Below are positions 45,470 to 57,558 of a DNA stretch of 64,000 nt, in pieces. The first letter of the stretch is position 1. Every line of letters begins with the position of its first letter. The notes below the pieces were generated by a model. It saw only the letters and a list, made by a program, of their open reading frames with translations. It ran no database searches and had not been told where the DNA came from. The DNA is from Phragmites australis (lineage: Eukaryota > Streptophyta > Magnoliopsida > Poales > Poaceae): positions 34,722,001-34,786,000 of the forward strand of contig NC_084921.1 of assembly GCF_958298935.1 (NCBI RefSeq), in the 5' to 3' direction. The position numbers and the translations under genes were made by a program.

Positions 45470-48400
45470 TCTCGCCATGAGCTCTTCCTCCTCTTCAGCT
45501 CCAGCGTCCTAGACTCCTCTCCTCGCGGTGTCGTTGTGCAAGTCGTCACTCAACCTCTCCCCTCCCATCAAATACATCTCATTAACATCAAATTACACTT
45601 ACCCGTTGTTCTTGATCTCCAAGATTCCAACTATGGTTCTTGGAGCCAATTGTTCCTTGTGTTCGGCAAATTTGGCTTCATTGATCACATCGATAACTCA
45701 CAGCTAGCGCAAGGGGATTCCGATTAGGTCCAAAATGATTTCTCCATTGTCTCTTGGTTCTACACCACTGTATCTAGTGAAATTCTGCAAATGGTTATTT
45801 CCCTAGATGACACCACTTAGTCCTTGTGGTGCTCCATGCGATCGTTGTTTCATGACAACCGCGAGACTCGCTCAGTGTACATCTCCTCCGAGTTTCGCAC
45901 CCTTTGTCAAGGTGATCTCTCGGTTCTATCCTACTGCTCCAAGATGAAGGGTCTGACGGACACTCTTCGCGATCTAGGCAATCCAATGAGTGAGAAGGAT
46001 CTTGTGCTAAATCTTCTCCGTAGCCTCAACAAACAACTTCAGCATGTCATCCCGCATGTCACGTCGTGCACTCGGTTTCTGACCTTCCTCAAGGCACGCT
46101 CCTTTCTGCTGCTTGAAGAACATCGTGCTGAGCAATCTATTCACAACACCGCAGCTCAGGTGATGATCGTAGGACACACGCCTGCCAAACAGAATGTGCC
46201 TAACAACTCCTCATGTTCCTCTAACGGCGACCACTTCGAGGGCAAGAAGAAGCTCCATGACAAGACTAAACGCATGTCCAATCGATCTGCCCAGCAGCAG
46301 GGCTAGCCCTCTACACTGGCGCCCCACGAACATGTGGTCTTCGTCCTTCAACCCCTGGTCCGGGCTTGTGCCCGCTTGATAATGCCATGGCGTCCTCCAT
46401 TTGGGCCCGGTCTCCTTGGTTCCCATCCCGGATCGACTCCGCCTAGCACGTTCCATGCTGGCACGCTACCGCCAACGTCCTCCATGTCTCAACCGGCTGT
46501 GCCATAATACGGATCTGCATGGAATTCGACATCGCTTCACTCCGCTCTTCAGGACCTGTCTATACATGCTCCTTCTGTGAGTGGTGGTGAATGGTTCATG
46601 GACACTGGCGCAACGTCACATATGTCTTCCAACTCCGGTAACTTGCTTCACCTTTCTCCCTATTCATCATCCACAAAGATAGTTGTGGCTAATGGTCAAT
46701 GCCTTCCCATTACTAACACTGGTCACACCTCCATCCACACTCCTTCCTCTACATCTTCATGACATCCCTGTCTCCCTCATTAAGAATCTCATCTTCACCT
46801 CCGTGCGTCCTTTCACCCATGATAACGATGTTTCGGTTGAGTTTTATCCCAATTGTTTCTCTATAAAGGATCTAGGCACCCAAAAGGAAATCCTCTATTG
46901 CAATAGCCATGACGACCTCTACCTGATGTCATTTGATCGGCCTCCCACTGCGATGCATGCTTCCTCACCGTCTATTGACATTTGGCATCGGCGACTTGGA
47001 CACCCAGGACACCAACCACTGGCTCGAGCTTCTCATTCATTTGTTCCTCATTGCAATAATCGCCAATCTTCTACATGTCATGCTTGTAGGATTAGCAAAC
47101 TTGTCAGGCTTCCTTTTTCCTCTTCTACTACTCAATGTTCCTTTCCATTCCAAATAATACACTATGATGTCTGGTCATCCCCCGTTCCCAGCATCTTTGG
47201 ATATTTGTATTACCTTGTTTTAGTTGATGATCTTACTCATTATGCCTGGAGTTTTCCTTTGCGTCACAAGTCTAAAGTTTTTCTGATAATAGCTCATTTT
47301 CATGCCTATGTTCATACTCACTTCCATTTGCCAATTGTTTCAATTCAAACCGACAATGGGCGCCAATTTGACAATAACACTTCATGTTCCTTCTTCTCCT
47401 CTAACGGTATTTCTTTGTGCCTCTCTTGCCCGTACACATCGCAGCAAAACAGGAACTCTGAGCACATAATTCGTACACTGAATGACATTGTTCGCACCCT
47501 CCTCCTTCATGCTCACATGCCACTGCGGTTCTGGGTCGAGGACCTCACCACTACCATCCATTTACTCAACATCCAACCTTGCAAACCTCTGCAATTCGTG
47601 ACACCACATGAACGTTTATTCCTTTGCACATAAACTTGTGCCACACTCTGTTGCTTGTTTACATGTTTTCAGTTGCTTGTGCAATCCCAATTTGCAAGCC
47701 ACCTGTGCACATAAACTTGTGTCACACTGTTGCTTGTGTTATCCTCTGCTAGCCGAGTGACCATCGCGACGATCATTGTTATAATCCTTTGATGCGTCGC
47801 ATAATTATTTCTTGGCATGTCTATTTTGATGAGTCCCAGTTTCCTTTCACCCAGGTTCAATCATAGCTTGTCCCGTCGCCCGAACAACCTGCTCCAGCTG
47901 AGCCTCATCCTGCACTTTTACCGCCTGTTCCTGCACCTATCGGCATTCCCTTGCCACCTGAATCTCCACCATCCGTGTCCACTAAGTCACCACATTACAA
48001 TTCTCTGGCATCTGCAGCTCACCAGTCGAGTCCAACTACATCTCCACCGATTTTGCAGGACTCGCATCAGACACTAGGTCTCTCACTGCATCCCTCAGAC
48101 CATGCAACATCTCCACAATCACCAAAACTGCCTACTCCATTGCCACCACCTACCAGTCACCAAATGGTCACACACTCACAAGTAGGCATCTTCAAACTGA
48201 ATCTATAATATGCAACTGTTGCCACCACCTCCATCTCCCAAATTCCCAAATCCATTTTCTACGCCCTTTGTGATCCCAATTGGTTGCTTTCCATGCATAC
48301 TGAATTTCATGCGCTCCAGGATAACAATACCTGGCATCTTGTTCCTCGCCCTCCTCATACCAATGTTGTCTCCGGTTGGTGGGTCTTCAGACAAAAATTC

Positions 48401-49410
48401 AATCCTGGTGGGAGCCTCGAACATTATAAAGTGTGATGGGTAGTTCACGGATTCTCGCAATGACCTGGTGTTGATTTCTCAAAAACTTGTAGCCATGTTG
48501 TCAAACCGGCTATAGTATGCACTGTTCTTCATCTTGCTGCTTCTCGGAATTAGCAGGTTCATCAATTGGATGTAAATGATGCCTTTTTACATGGCAATCT
48601 TATCGAGGATGTCTTCTGTCAACAAACAGCCAAATTCATCAACAACACCCATCTTGACCATTTTTGTCACCTCTCCAAATCTCTGTACGAGCTAAAATAG
48701 GCGCCTCAGGCCTGATACTGTCGATTTGCCTCATTCATCAAATCCTTGGGTTTTGAATCATCAATATCTGATACATCTCTCTTATCGCAGCCTAGCTGGA
48801 GCTCTTCAGTATCTCACAATGACTCAGTCAGACATTAGTTTTGTTGTGCAGCAAGTGTGTTTGCACATGCATGATCCAAGAGATTGTCATCAGTCTCTAG
48901 TCAAGTGGCACATCAACACACGGTCTTCAATTCTCTTCTTCCTCGTCCGACATTGTTGCATACTCTGATGCAGATTGGGCAGGCTATTTTAATACACGAA
49001 TATCAACATCTGGTTTTTGTGTAGTTCTTGGCAATAGTCTTGTTTCTTGGTCATAAAAGCGCCAGCCAACCGTGTCGAGATCAAATGCTATGGAAGAATA
49101 CCGCGATGTGGCCAATGTCGTTGCTGAATGTTGTTTGCTATGTAAATTGCTAGGGGAATTGCACTACTCTTTGGAGAAGGTTGTGGTGGTTTATTGTGAC
49201 AACTTGTCTGCAGTCTACATGTCAGCAAACCCACTTCATCATCGTCGAACAAAGCACATCAAACTTCATATTCACTTTGTCCATGAGAAGGTCGTCATCG
49301 GTTATGTTCGTGTGTTTCATGTTTCAACGAGTCAACAATTTGCTGATATTATGACAAAGGGACTGCCTACAAGTTTGTTTCAAGAATTTCGTGGCAGGCT
49401 ATGCATCTGA
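45470..49410 (+). pseudogene. Copia gag-pol polyprotein remnant
   Basis: Gag: SNYGSWSQLFLVFGKFGFIDH (about 45626) and LSYCSKMKGLTDTLRDLG (45932), but no zinc knuckle is visible before the protease. Protease: WFMDTGATSHMS at 46592-46627, with the catalytic DTG intact. Pre-integrase and integrase: IDIWHRRLGHPG (about 46975), YDVWSSPVPS, SIQTDNGRQFDN and the NSEHIIRTLND block, so the three acidic positions are represented. Reverse transcriptase: the fragments WWVFRQKFNPGG, HQLDVNDAFLHG and LYELK (48370-48700) are present, but the YVDD catalytic segment is missing because the sequence jumps to YRSLAGALQYLT (48783). RNase H: SDADWAGYFNT and the terminal frame 49072-49410, with YCDNLSAVYMSANP. Stops and frameshifts occur throughout. 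Confidence 0.9.
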
Positions 49411-49437
49411 CCTATCGACGCTTTGACTGGACGGGGG

Positions 49438-49639
49438 TGTTAGCAAACGGTAATCAATACTGAGTCGATGACTGCATGTTGCTTGTATCGATTCCTATGA
49501 CATTCCCATGTATTCAGCTGACATATCTGTAAACTGTTAGCTAGTTTGTTAGATTAGTTAGCTATCATCAGCCCTGTATGTGTATAAATATCCTGGTGAT
49601 CAATATAACAAGTGTGTTGCATCTAATCAACCTCTTCCA
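49438..49639 (+). repeat. 3' LTR of the Copia element
   Basis: Matches 45218-45424. It lies after the G-rich tract that ends at 49437 and is followed by the TTTAT flank. Confidence 0.92.
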
Positions 49640-50775
49640 TTTATGGTCAAATTTGATTATTTTTCTCTAGAACATGTAGGAGAACAGCGTATCTAAGAGC
49701 AACTCGCTGCCTCCTTATCACTAAATCTAGCAAATGCGCCTAAAAAACTGGCTCCAATCAACTCTCTACTAGCCCTCGCCATTTTATAGACTCAGCATTT
49801 CCTCCCATTGCTCGCCACTTTTGTCGGACGGCAAACGAGCTCGGCATCCCAACTACCACTATCTAGAGCCTCCCGCGGAAATGTCTTGTGCGCCATCGTT
49901 GTCCTCATGCTACTATTGCACCCACTCGTTCCACGCCTCTCCGCCAGACATGCTCATCTCTAGGGCCTCCTGTCACCAAAGCTGAGCGCGACACCTTTAT
50001 GCCTCGTTTGAAAGCCCGTGTATTGGCATGGATCAAGCCCTCATCCCAGTCTGCTAGGAAAATTTATACACGTGTGGCCCAAACCACGGGGGTGTACAAA
50101 ATGTATTTGGTTAGGCTGCGGATCAGGACAACCCACGCAAATCCACACCAAATTGAGGGAAAAAGAAAAATCCCCATCGAGGTGCGGAACATGATGGCTC
50201 TCGTGTGCGCTGGAGGCTGTGGTGCCCTTTTTACTCCTCCTCAATCCGGTGACTACGACGTTGCTACTCTCCGGGATGGCTCTCGCGTGCATTGGAGGCC
50301 ACGGTGCCCACTGCTCTCCTCCTCAATTTAACAGTTGTGGCGCTGTTCCTCTCCAGGATAGCTCTCGCATGCATTGGAGGCCATGGTGCCCGCTGCTATC
50401 CTCCTCGATTCGACAGCTGCGGCCCTGCTCCTCTCATCGACTCTGGTAGCTAACTCAACTCTAGACTCCGGCGACGCCCTTCCCTCTGCCGCCAGTGAAG
50501 TTAGCCGGTGAGATCCTCTCTCCTCCCCAACTCTTCTCCTCCTCCTCCCGCACCTACTAATACTGCTATGGTTTTGCATGGTGAGTAGTAGATCCCGTTG
50601 TCTAGCACACCGCCCCCCGCACACCGCCGTTCTTGCTCTACCCCTCTCCAAGCACGCCACCGTCCCACCCCACATCAGCCTCATCACACATATTACTACT
50701 TATTGCCACATGTTGCTCTGTCCTGAGCAATCTCGATTTGGGTTAAATTGTAACTGATATTTATTTTGTAGAAAA
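49640..50775. other. Leader-like region before the second Harbinger transposase
   Basis: GC-richer than its surroundings, with overlapping frames of no recognised domain. It holds a short tandem array (separate entry). The stretch probably includes the left end and leader of the Harbinger element that follows, but no terminal repeat was identified. Confidence 0.4.
50197..50440. repeat. Tandem array of a roughly 80-bp unit, three copies
   Basis: GGCTCTCGTGTGCGCTGGAGG and variants recur near 50195, 50280 and 50360. Each is followed by GGTGCCC, an ACTGCTCTCCTCCTCAAT-type block and a CGGC/TGTGGCGCTG segment. Copies differ by about one base in ten. Confidence 0.75.
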
Positions 50776-52000
50776 ATGGGTTCGAGAATAGATCGTTTAA
50801 CTAGGAACAAGGAGGAAGACGATGAAAAGATAATATTCTTTCTTTTTCCCGCTTTGCATCTGTTGGGTACTAGTGGAGAGAGAGAGAGAGAGAAAAGACG
50901 AAGGCATACATCTAGGTTGCCTGGCAAGGAGTGTCTAAAGGAAATACTTGAGGGGTATGAGAAGAATTGCCTTGTTGCATTCCGTATGGAACCCAATATC
51001 TTTAGAGCGATTGCAAACTTCTTTAGAACAGAGAATCTCTTACATGACACAAGAGGAGTTCGAGTTGAGGAGAAATTAGGTTTCTTCATGTTCATGTTGT
51101 CCCATAATGCAAGTTATGAGGACCTGCATGAATTTCAGCACAGCGGGAAACCATCCACCAGCATATTAGGCAGTGTTTGATATAATCCCAATTCTTACCT
51201 ATAAATTTTTTGAAGCCTAATGCTGCAATCGAAACTCACTGGAAGATTAGCAGTGATCCACGATTATTTCCTTACTTTGAGGTGAACATTTTCACACTCT
51301 TACGCTAGATATTTTTCTATTTCTCCTAAATAATTCAGCTTAGTCATATGCATGTTTTGTTCTTTCATAATTGCATTAGAGCTATCGATGGCACACACAT
51401 TCCTATTACCATTTCTCAAGAAAAGACTGCTCCTTATAGGAGTAGAAAGGGTACATTGAGCCAAAATGTTATGCTAGCCTGTGATTTTGACCTAAAATTC
51501 ACTTTCATATCATGTGGTTGGGAAGGATCTACCACATATGCTAGGGTCCTTAGGTCTGCACTACTTGGAGGTTTTCATGTTCCTTAGGGAAAATTCTTTC
51601 TTGTTGATGGTGGCTATGCTAATACACCATCCTTCCTTGCACCCTATTATGGTGTCCGATACCACTTGGAAGAGTTTGGTCATGGTCACCAACGACCAAG
51701 AAACTACAAAGAGTTGTTCAATCATCGTCATGCTATATTGCGGAATCACATAGAGAGAGAGTGATTGGAGTTATGAAGAAATACTTCCCTATCTTAAAAG
51801 TAGGAACACTACATCCTATTAAGAACCAAGTGAAGATACCAGCGGCAGCAGCGGTGTTCCACAATCTTATCCGAATGCAAAATGGGGATGGTGGGTGGCT
51901 CAATGACCAACCAGACAACATATCACTGAAGAATTTGTTGGTCTTCCCAGAGGAGACAATGACTACAACAATGATGCGGTGTCATTTAGCAGTCAAATAG
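50776..52000 (+). pseudogene. Second PIF/Harbinger transposase (DDE_Tnp_4), mildly degenerate
   Basis: The N-terminal frame (50776-51180) ends with a domain reading RMEPNIFRAIANFFRTENLL, then VRVEEKLGFFMFMLSHNASY. The family sequence GETIHQHI continues in another frame after about 51150, followed by FPYFE at the end of an exon (about 51281). The core has CIRAIDGTHIPIT (first Asp, 51369-51407), SQNVMLACDFDLKFTFISCGWEGS, FFLVDGGYANTPSFLAPYYG (second Asp, about 51607) and LRNHIERVIGVMKKYFPIL (Glu, about 51747). A TAG near 51586 and a frame change near 51740 break it. It is clearly a different lineage from the 27000-28171 transposase. Confidence 0.9.
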
Positions 52001-52207
52001 ATAATGGAAATTCTGTTAGAGATATATATGCCATGCAAATGTGGAACAATTATAGTCATAACTAGTCATGCTAGATGGGTGTATTTCTATAATTGCACTT
52101 TTTCCATTTGTTTGGATATTTAAATTTAAGTTTCAGATGCTTATATAATTGTAATAAACAATCCGATGTAATTTTGTTTTCAATGCATTCAATGAAATAG
52201 TACAATC

Positions 52208-53590
52208 ATGACAATTGGAAGAGGTTCTCCAAGATTCAACATGATGCAAGTTGCATTTATGCAAAAGAAGTTATCGCCAAGTAGTGGTAGCCAACATAAG
52301 AAGGGAGCATCACCGAAAGTGGCAACCATACAGAAGAAGAAGAGGGTGTCTTCACCACAAGGTATTTGTTTTTTCTTTCCCTTTTGCTTGAAAGTCCTTT
52401 CTTGTTTTCCATAAGTATTATTTGAATCATTCTGAATTTAGTGCAATATTATGTCCCATAGACCGTTCTAGAGCATCTTGGAACACTGGACTTGAAAAGG
52501 GGTTGGTTGAGTTACTTCATCAGCACAACAATGACTGCTATAGGGGTCAAAATGGATGGTCATCAAAAGCATGGAATAGAACTGTTATACTTTTCCATGA
52601 GAAGTTCTCATTTGTCTCATTTTCGAAGTCCCAAATTTAAGAAAAAGAGAAGGAGCTCAAGAGAGAGTATACGATGCTTAAGGAGGCCAAGAAACAAAGT
52701 GGGACACATTGGAATGAGCACAAGATGCATGATAGAAGCAGAAAAACCCATTTGGCATAACATCATCATGGCAAATTAATTATTTGTCTAATTCATGTTT
52801 TAACTCATGATATTAGAGTTGTTGATTCTTGTTATATGTGGACTTTGCTAATTAGCCATTGAATTTCTTATATTGAACCGTCCTTCCCTAAAGTTAAGAA
52901 GTTTCAAACTAAGCCTTTTCCTCTCGTTGATGCTTTGGGAGAGTTGTATGACGGTAACATGATAATGTTGAATCTTGAAATTTTCTTACCAATAATGATG
53001 AAGCAAAGACACTGAGAATGACCCATCTCTATTGTTAAATTTTTGGTGCAGGCCATACTGTTGAGGGAACCATGAACTACCTCTATTGAGCTAACCCAAC
53101 GTATCACACAAGTCAATGATGATGAGGCATAAGAACTGGAAAATGACCCTTCTCATGGTGTACATGATGATGATAAGGAGGAGGATGTGATGGTACTGCA
53201 TCATTCAGAATTCAGAAGTGTCGATTCTTCCTCAAGAAGTCCTACTCCGAGAGAGAGAGAGAGAGAGAGGATGCTACCCCAAGAGAGAAAGGGGGAAATG
53301 TTGGACAAAAACGCAAGCAAACTGCAAGTAGAGGAGGAGCTGCAGAACAAGATAGGGTTGATATGATGGGGAAGTACCTGGAAGCTAAAACAAAGCAAGT
53401 AGAGTAGGAGACTGCAGAATAAGATAGGGCTAAAGCTAAGGCACAAGAGGATGATTTCTCCATCAAAGCTTGCATTGCCATTGTGAACACAATGCAAGAA
53501 CTTTCAACTAATGAGAAGGCTGATGCTTTTGATGTTTTCAAGGATACCCAGAATAGAGAGATATTCATGAATGCAGAAGCTGCCTCGTGA
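52208..53590 (+). pseudogene. Myb/SANT-like partner of the second Harbinger element, degenerate
   Basis: After a basic N-terminus, the block ASWNTGLEKGLVELLHQHNN, then CYRGQNGWSSKAWNRTVILF (52470-52595) and KEKELKREYTMLKEAKKQSG (after a stop at 52639) fit the Myb/SANT-like domain of Harbinger second proteins. The C-terminal half has an SPTPRERE-type acidic/basic region (53220-53270) and coiled-coil-like QVE/AKAKAQ segments. It ends with ADAFDVFKDTQNREIFMNA (53521-53577). Stops occur at 53406-53408 and near 53420. The order transposase then Myb-like gene is the same as in the first element. Confidence 0.82.
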
Positions 53591-55080
53591 TTAATTTGGC
53601 TAAGAAAAAAATTAGTAAGTGGAAGGATTATTTTATGTTTTATGTCTTCTTCTAGTTACCTTTTTATCATTGATTACATTTTTCTATAACAGGCTGCACT
53701 TGCTTTTGCTTGAGATGGTTGGTGTTTATGGACTTTTGGAATTAAATAGGTAAAATCCCGGTGAATCTCTAGTGTAGTTTGTTTCTGTTCATCCAAAGTT
53801 CTGATGCCTAAATCAAAATGATTTGTCCATGTTTCAGTAGTTCTGTTAATTTTAGTATTGAACATCTTAGTCCTATTTTAGTATTTCAGTGGTTTATTTG
53901 CTTAATCATGAACATAGTCTCAACATTATGTTTTGAAGTTTTTTATGTGAGTAAGATCTCAGCATTCAACTTTGGTTCTTGCTGCCAATCTATGACAAAG
54001 TTATCAAATTTCTAGGATAGATTTGATCAGGGAGTGGTAATTAAACATGTAGGTCAAATGGTATCTTTTTCATGCCGATATGATGCTTTCATGTTTGAAA
54101 TAATTTTCATGTCATGTTTAGTTAAATTATTTGGGTTAGAAAATAAATACTCATTATTCTGTAGCAAGATGGGTTCTTCATATAGATGCATATACAAAAG
54201 TCAATAGTTTGCGCTATGTAAGTCTAGTGTCTGACATCTATTTGAGTAAATGATTAGGTGTTTGGTTCCCTCTGAGAAGTTTGACTTACATAGAACAAAG
54301 TACACTTTGTATGTTGGAACGGAGGGTGTATATATCATGTCATAGTACTATATTTTTAGTGGCAGTGACTAAAACATAGGCTGGAATTCATGATAAGGTT
54401 GGTTTGGCTTGGAAAATTTTCAATGTCATAATGTCATCTTGTGTTCTTATTATTGTTTAAGCTGGTTGTCAACTTCATGGCCGGAGAAATAAGAAAGTAC
54501 TGAATTATTTTTTGCTATTCTTTTTCAAATGAAGTGCATCATAAGATTTTTTTGCTATTGGATTGCTGCCACTACAATTTTCAATTTAATAGCTTGGTTT
54601 GAATTTTATATGATGCAGTTCGCTCATTTGTGAGATGTCCACATGTATCTAGGAGTTGTGTGTGCTGATTGAAGATGCAAACATGGGTTATTGTTGCAAG
54701 TTCTTTCTTTTTCTATGATGCCGGCATACGAAGTGGTCCATATGAAAATTTAGTCTCTGTAACTGTCAACTATGAATTGGACTAGTTAGAATGCACTTAA
54801 GAATGATCGGATGATGTTAAGATGTATTAATAGATTTAGCCTCAAGTTGTTTTTGTACACAGTACAATTTGATTAAAGGTGTATTAGCTCTGATGGGCAT
54901 GCCTTTTCTGTCATCATGTTTGATAGATATTTATCCCCTTTTTTCATCATTTTGACTTGATAACTTGACCTTTTCCATTTGCGTTGCATATGCGTACAAC
55001 TACATATTTATAATGACAACTTCTTGTATAGCTTACTAAAATCTAGACCAATTCAAAGCCTCCCAAACATTAAAAGTGTA
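53591..55080. other. AT-rich spacer, no supported gene
   Basis: No domain is recognised in any frame. It may include the 3' non-coding end of the second Harbinger element. A short MITE-like remnant with CCCTCTGAGAAG and GGAACGGAGGG ends lies at about 54265-54335. Confidence 0.45.
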
Positions 55081-55089
55081 TAATGCTCC

Positions 55090-56488
55090 CTAGTTGCCAA
55101 ACGAGCCCCTCGCTCTCCGGTAGTCGTCCCTCGTTCTTGCTCTCTGTTGGAGGCCAGGCGACGCGAGTGATTCAATTCACCAGCCCCTCCTCCGTCACGA
55201 CCCGCCAATCTCGCGACACGCGGCGGCGGTGAGGTACGGAGTCTCTCTCACTCCCTCTACTTGAGATTCGGGCTACCCGTCTCCTCCTCGCTTGGGTAGG
55301 GTTAGGATTTGATTCTGTTCGGTTCCGTTGGTTCTGGTTCGATTGGTTTGGCTGTTCCGGGAGTCAAATTTTGTATTACGATTAGGGCCGTGGCGTAGTT
55401 AGGCTGTTCTAGGGAGTGGTATGGTTAGTCTAAGATTGCTGGATGGATTGGTATGAGGCGCGAGTTCTTCGCAAGGAGCATGGGCTCGTGGGGGCAGTGG
55501 AATTTGTGGACTTGTCGATTAAGCGGTCCTGTCATTACCGACGATTGGTTGGATTCTTATGCCTAGTGTTTTGCGCAGGAGGATTTGCACGACATGCACT
55601 TCAGTTTTAATGGAGGGTATATTTCTGAGGAAAATGGATATACTGAGTCTGTTTGGTAGAGCTCTCCCTGATTTAAATTCTCTGAGGAGAGTGATTCTCT
55701 GAGAGAAGTGATTATGCGGCTGAAAGTGATTCTCTAGAATAAAATATACGGAGGAAGTGATTCTATACGAGAAGTGAATCAGAGAAAGTTGGTTTTTTTT
55801 TCAGCTCCCCAGCTTCTAGTTTATTTCAGAGAATTACTCCCACAGACTTCAATCAGGAAACTAAAAGCTGCTGTTTAGCAAAACTCCCATGATTTCAGCC
55901 GGTAACCTGCTCTGAGAACTCTGCTAAACAGGCCCACTATTAGGCTTGTATTTTGTAGTGCTGTAAGGAAGAATCGTGATTTTCACTGAGTAAATCGGCC
56001 GTCTCCTTGATCACCGGCATGGTCGTTCTCTTCCCCTGCGCACTGGCACCTAAGAACCGGTGTTTTGTGAAGTCAATTTGGATGGTGCCACGTGCAATTT
56101 ACTCAATTTTATATTTTTTGCTAGACATGAGAGTTCTTCAAAGGAGAGATTCTCAGTTTCCTGCTCTTGGCCCAAGATTTCCTTGCCATGATAAACAAGG
56201 ATTTTTTTTCCATTTCAGCTGCGTTGATCCTAGGTGAGGATTAGCAGGATTATTGTGTCAGTGGTAACCGAGGTTTGTGTGCATTTGTAGATGGAGAGAT
56301 TAACCACAAACCACTTCTACAGTTCTGGAGTTCTCGTAACTGTGACAACATCTCAGCCTACCATACCAGCATCTCTGGATGAAAGTTTCCCAAGGCTTCC
56401 TGATGCGCATAATGTTTTGATGGAGAGGGTTGAGGAGCGCCCCACTACCACCTCATCAGACTACTGTCTGAATTACACAAATTTGTGA
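55090..56488 (+). CDS. Possible small host gene with 5' UTR intron (hypothetical)
   Basis: A GC-rich segment (55090-55230) resembles a grass 5' untranslated exon and ends in CGGTGAG followed by GTACGG, a plausible donor site. An acceptor TTGTAG lies at 56285-56290, directly before an ATG. The frame 56291-56488 encodes 65 residues beginning MERLTTNHFYSSGVLVTVTT, with a Pro/Ser/Thr-rich middle. No family is recognised, and the intron contains a MITE. The protein may be non-functional or the real exon structure may differ; the evidence is composition and splice-like signals only. Confidence 0.3.
55645..55936. mobile_element. MITE, family A, copy 3
   Basis: Ends GAGTCTGTTTGGTAGAGCTCT and reversed GGGCCTGTTTAGCAGAGTTCT. 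The interior includes GCGGCTGAAAGTGATTCTCT, GATTCTATACGAGAAGTGAA and CAGCTTCTAGTTTATTTCAG. It is the best-preserved copy of the family in the window. No 8-bp duplication was confirmed. It lies in the presumed intron of the hypothetical gene. Confidence 0.75.
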
Positions 56489-57558
56489 TTTACAGTCCCG
56501 TAATGCAAGTCTGAGACGAGTTTTTGAGAACTGATTCATGGTAGGAGTTTAAGATTCACCTTCTTGCCGTGATCCAAGTTGTGACCAAAGATCTGGGTTA
56601 AGTTTCAGCCAAACTGATATCCTTAACAGATATGACGAGGTTGAAGCAAATAAATGGTTTTGGGGCCTGACAGCTTGATGACTTACAAGTTTCAGTAGCT
56701 TGTACGCTTGGTTCTGTTGAAATTATAGAATAGATCATGGCTTCATGAGCTTATATACTAGTGTAGCTTATTGATTTTGCAAGCAATATATGTCCAATAA
56801 GACTTTGTATCTTAACTGCATGAGCAAATTAAGCCCCATAAACCTGCGATGAACATAATAGCACGAGTAGCTGAGTGCAAGTCATACCAACCTCTACTTA
56901 TCACAAAATGCTGCATGATCCTTCCTAGAATTTCGAATAATTAGAAATATAGCTGTTGGGAATATTTTTTAGTTATAGGATATTAATATAATATAAGTGA
57001 GATGAATTTAAATAATGAGATTTAGATAGTCCGTCGGAATGGGTAGAGAAATAGAAAGAGAATATTTTGAAGAGTCTTTTGAAGTCTCTTTATATGAAGA
57101 TATAGAGAGCCGACTGAAGATAGTCAGAGACCATTTCAACGCGAGTCGTGCGAGACAATCACCTTGACCGGATTATATGGATCGATTATACAAGAAAGTA
57201 AACAACCGAAATGTTTAGGACCAAAAGTAGCAGATGACAGCATTGATCAAACACCATGGTCTTGGTAGACTTGCAGCAGATTATGTGCTTGTCCAAACAA
57301 AACAGTACATTTTCGGTTGTACTGGTGTCAGGACTAGACGGCCGGAAATTAAAAATGCAGCTCGCTTTCATAGGGAAACCAAACATCACTCTTATAGAGT
57401 AAGCACAGCGGTATAGCATATCATACTATCATGTCCATAGTTCCATTGCGAACAAACATTACGCCAACACCTCGAGAGTAATGCAAACGCAACAGGAGAA
57501 TCAACGCAAGCGTACCAGGGGAGGAAGATGAAGAGGAAGGATTGAAGGAAGCCGTTGC
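56489..57558. other. Spacer between the hypothetical gene and L31
   Basis: No gene is supported. From about 56953 the sequence TGTTGGGAATATTTTTTAGT has the look of an LTR start, but no second copy, end or target duplication was found. The 3' untranslated region of the L31 gene (minus strand) lies at the right. Confidence 0.4.

Larger units (their letters stand above)
45218..49639 (+). mobile_element. Copia LTR retrotransposon, degenerate
   Basis: LTRs at 45218-45424 and 49438-49639 start TGTTAGC and end CA. Flanking 5-mers are TTAAT (45213-45217) and TTTAT (49640-49644), a target duplication with one change. The site after the left LTR reads TGGTATTAGTGAACC, a degenerate initiator tRNA-Met primer-binding site. 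A G-rich polypurine tract (ACGGGGG) precedes the right LTR. The interior keeps the Copia order gag, protease, integrase, reverse transcriptase, RNase H, but is full of stops. Confidence 0.93.

Noticed and set aside
54240..54345. Short Stowaway-like MITE
   Set aside because: The two ends (CCCTCTGAGAAG and GGAACGGAGGG) pair poorly and no TA duplication was clear; noted only as a remnant.
56953..57185. Solo LTR starting TGTTGGGAATAT
   Set aside because: Only the start resembles an LTR; no CA end, no duplication (ATAGC not found on the other side) and no second copy.
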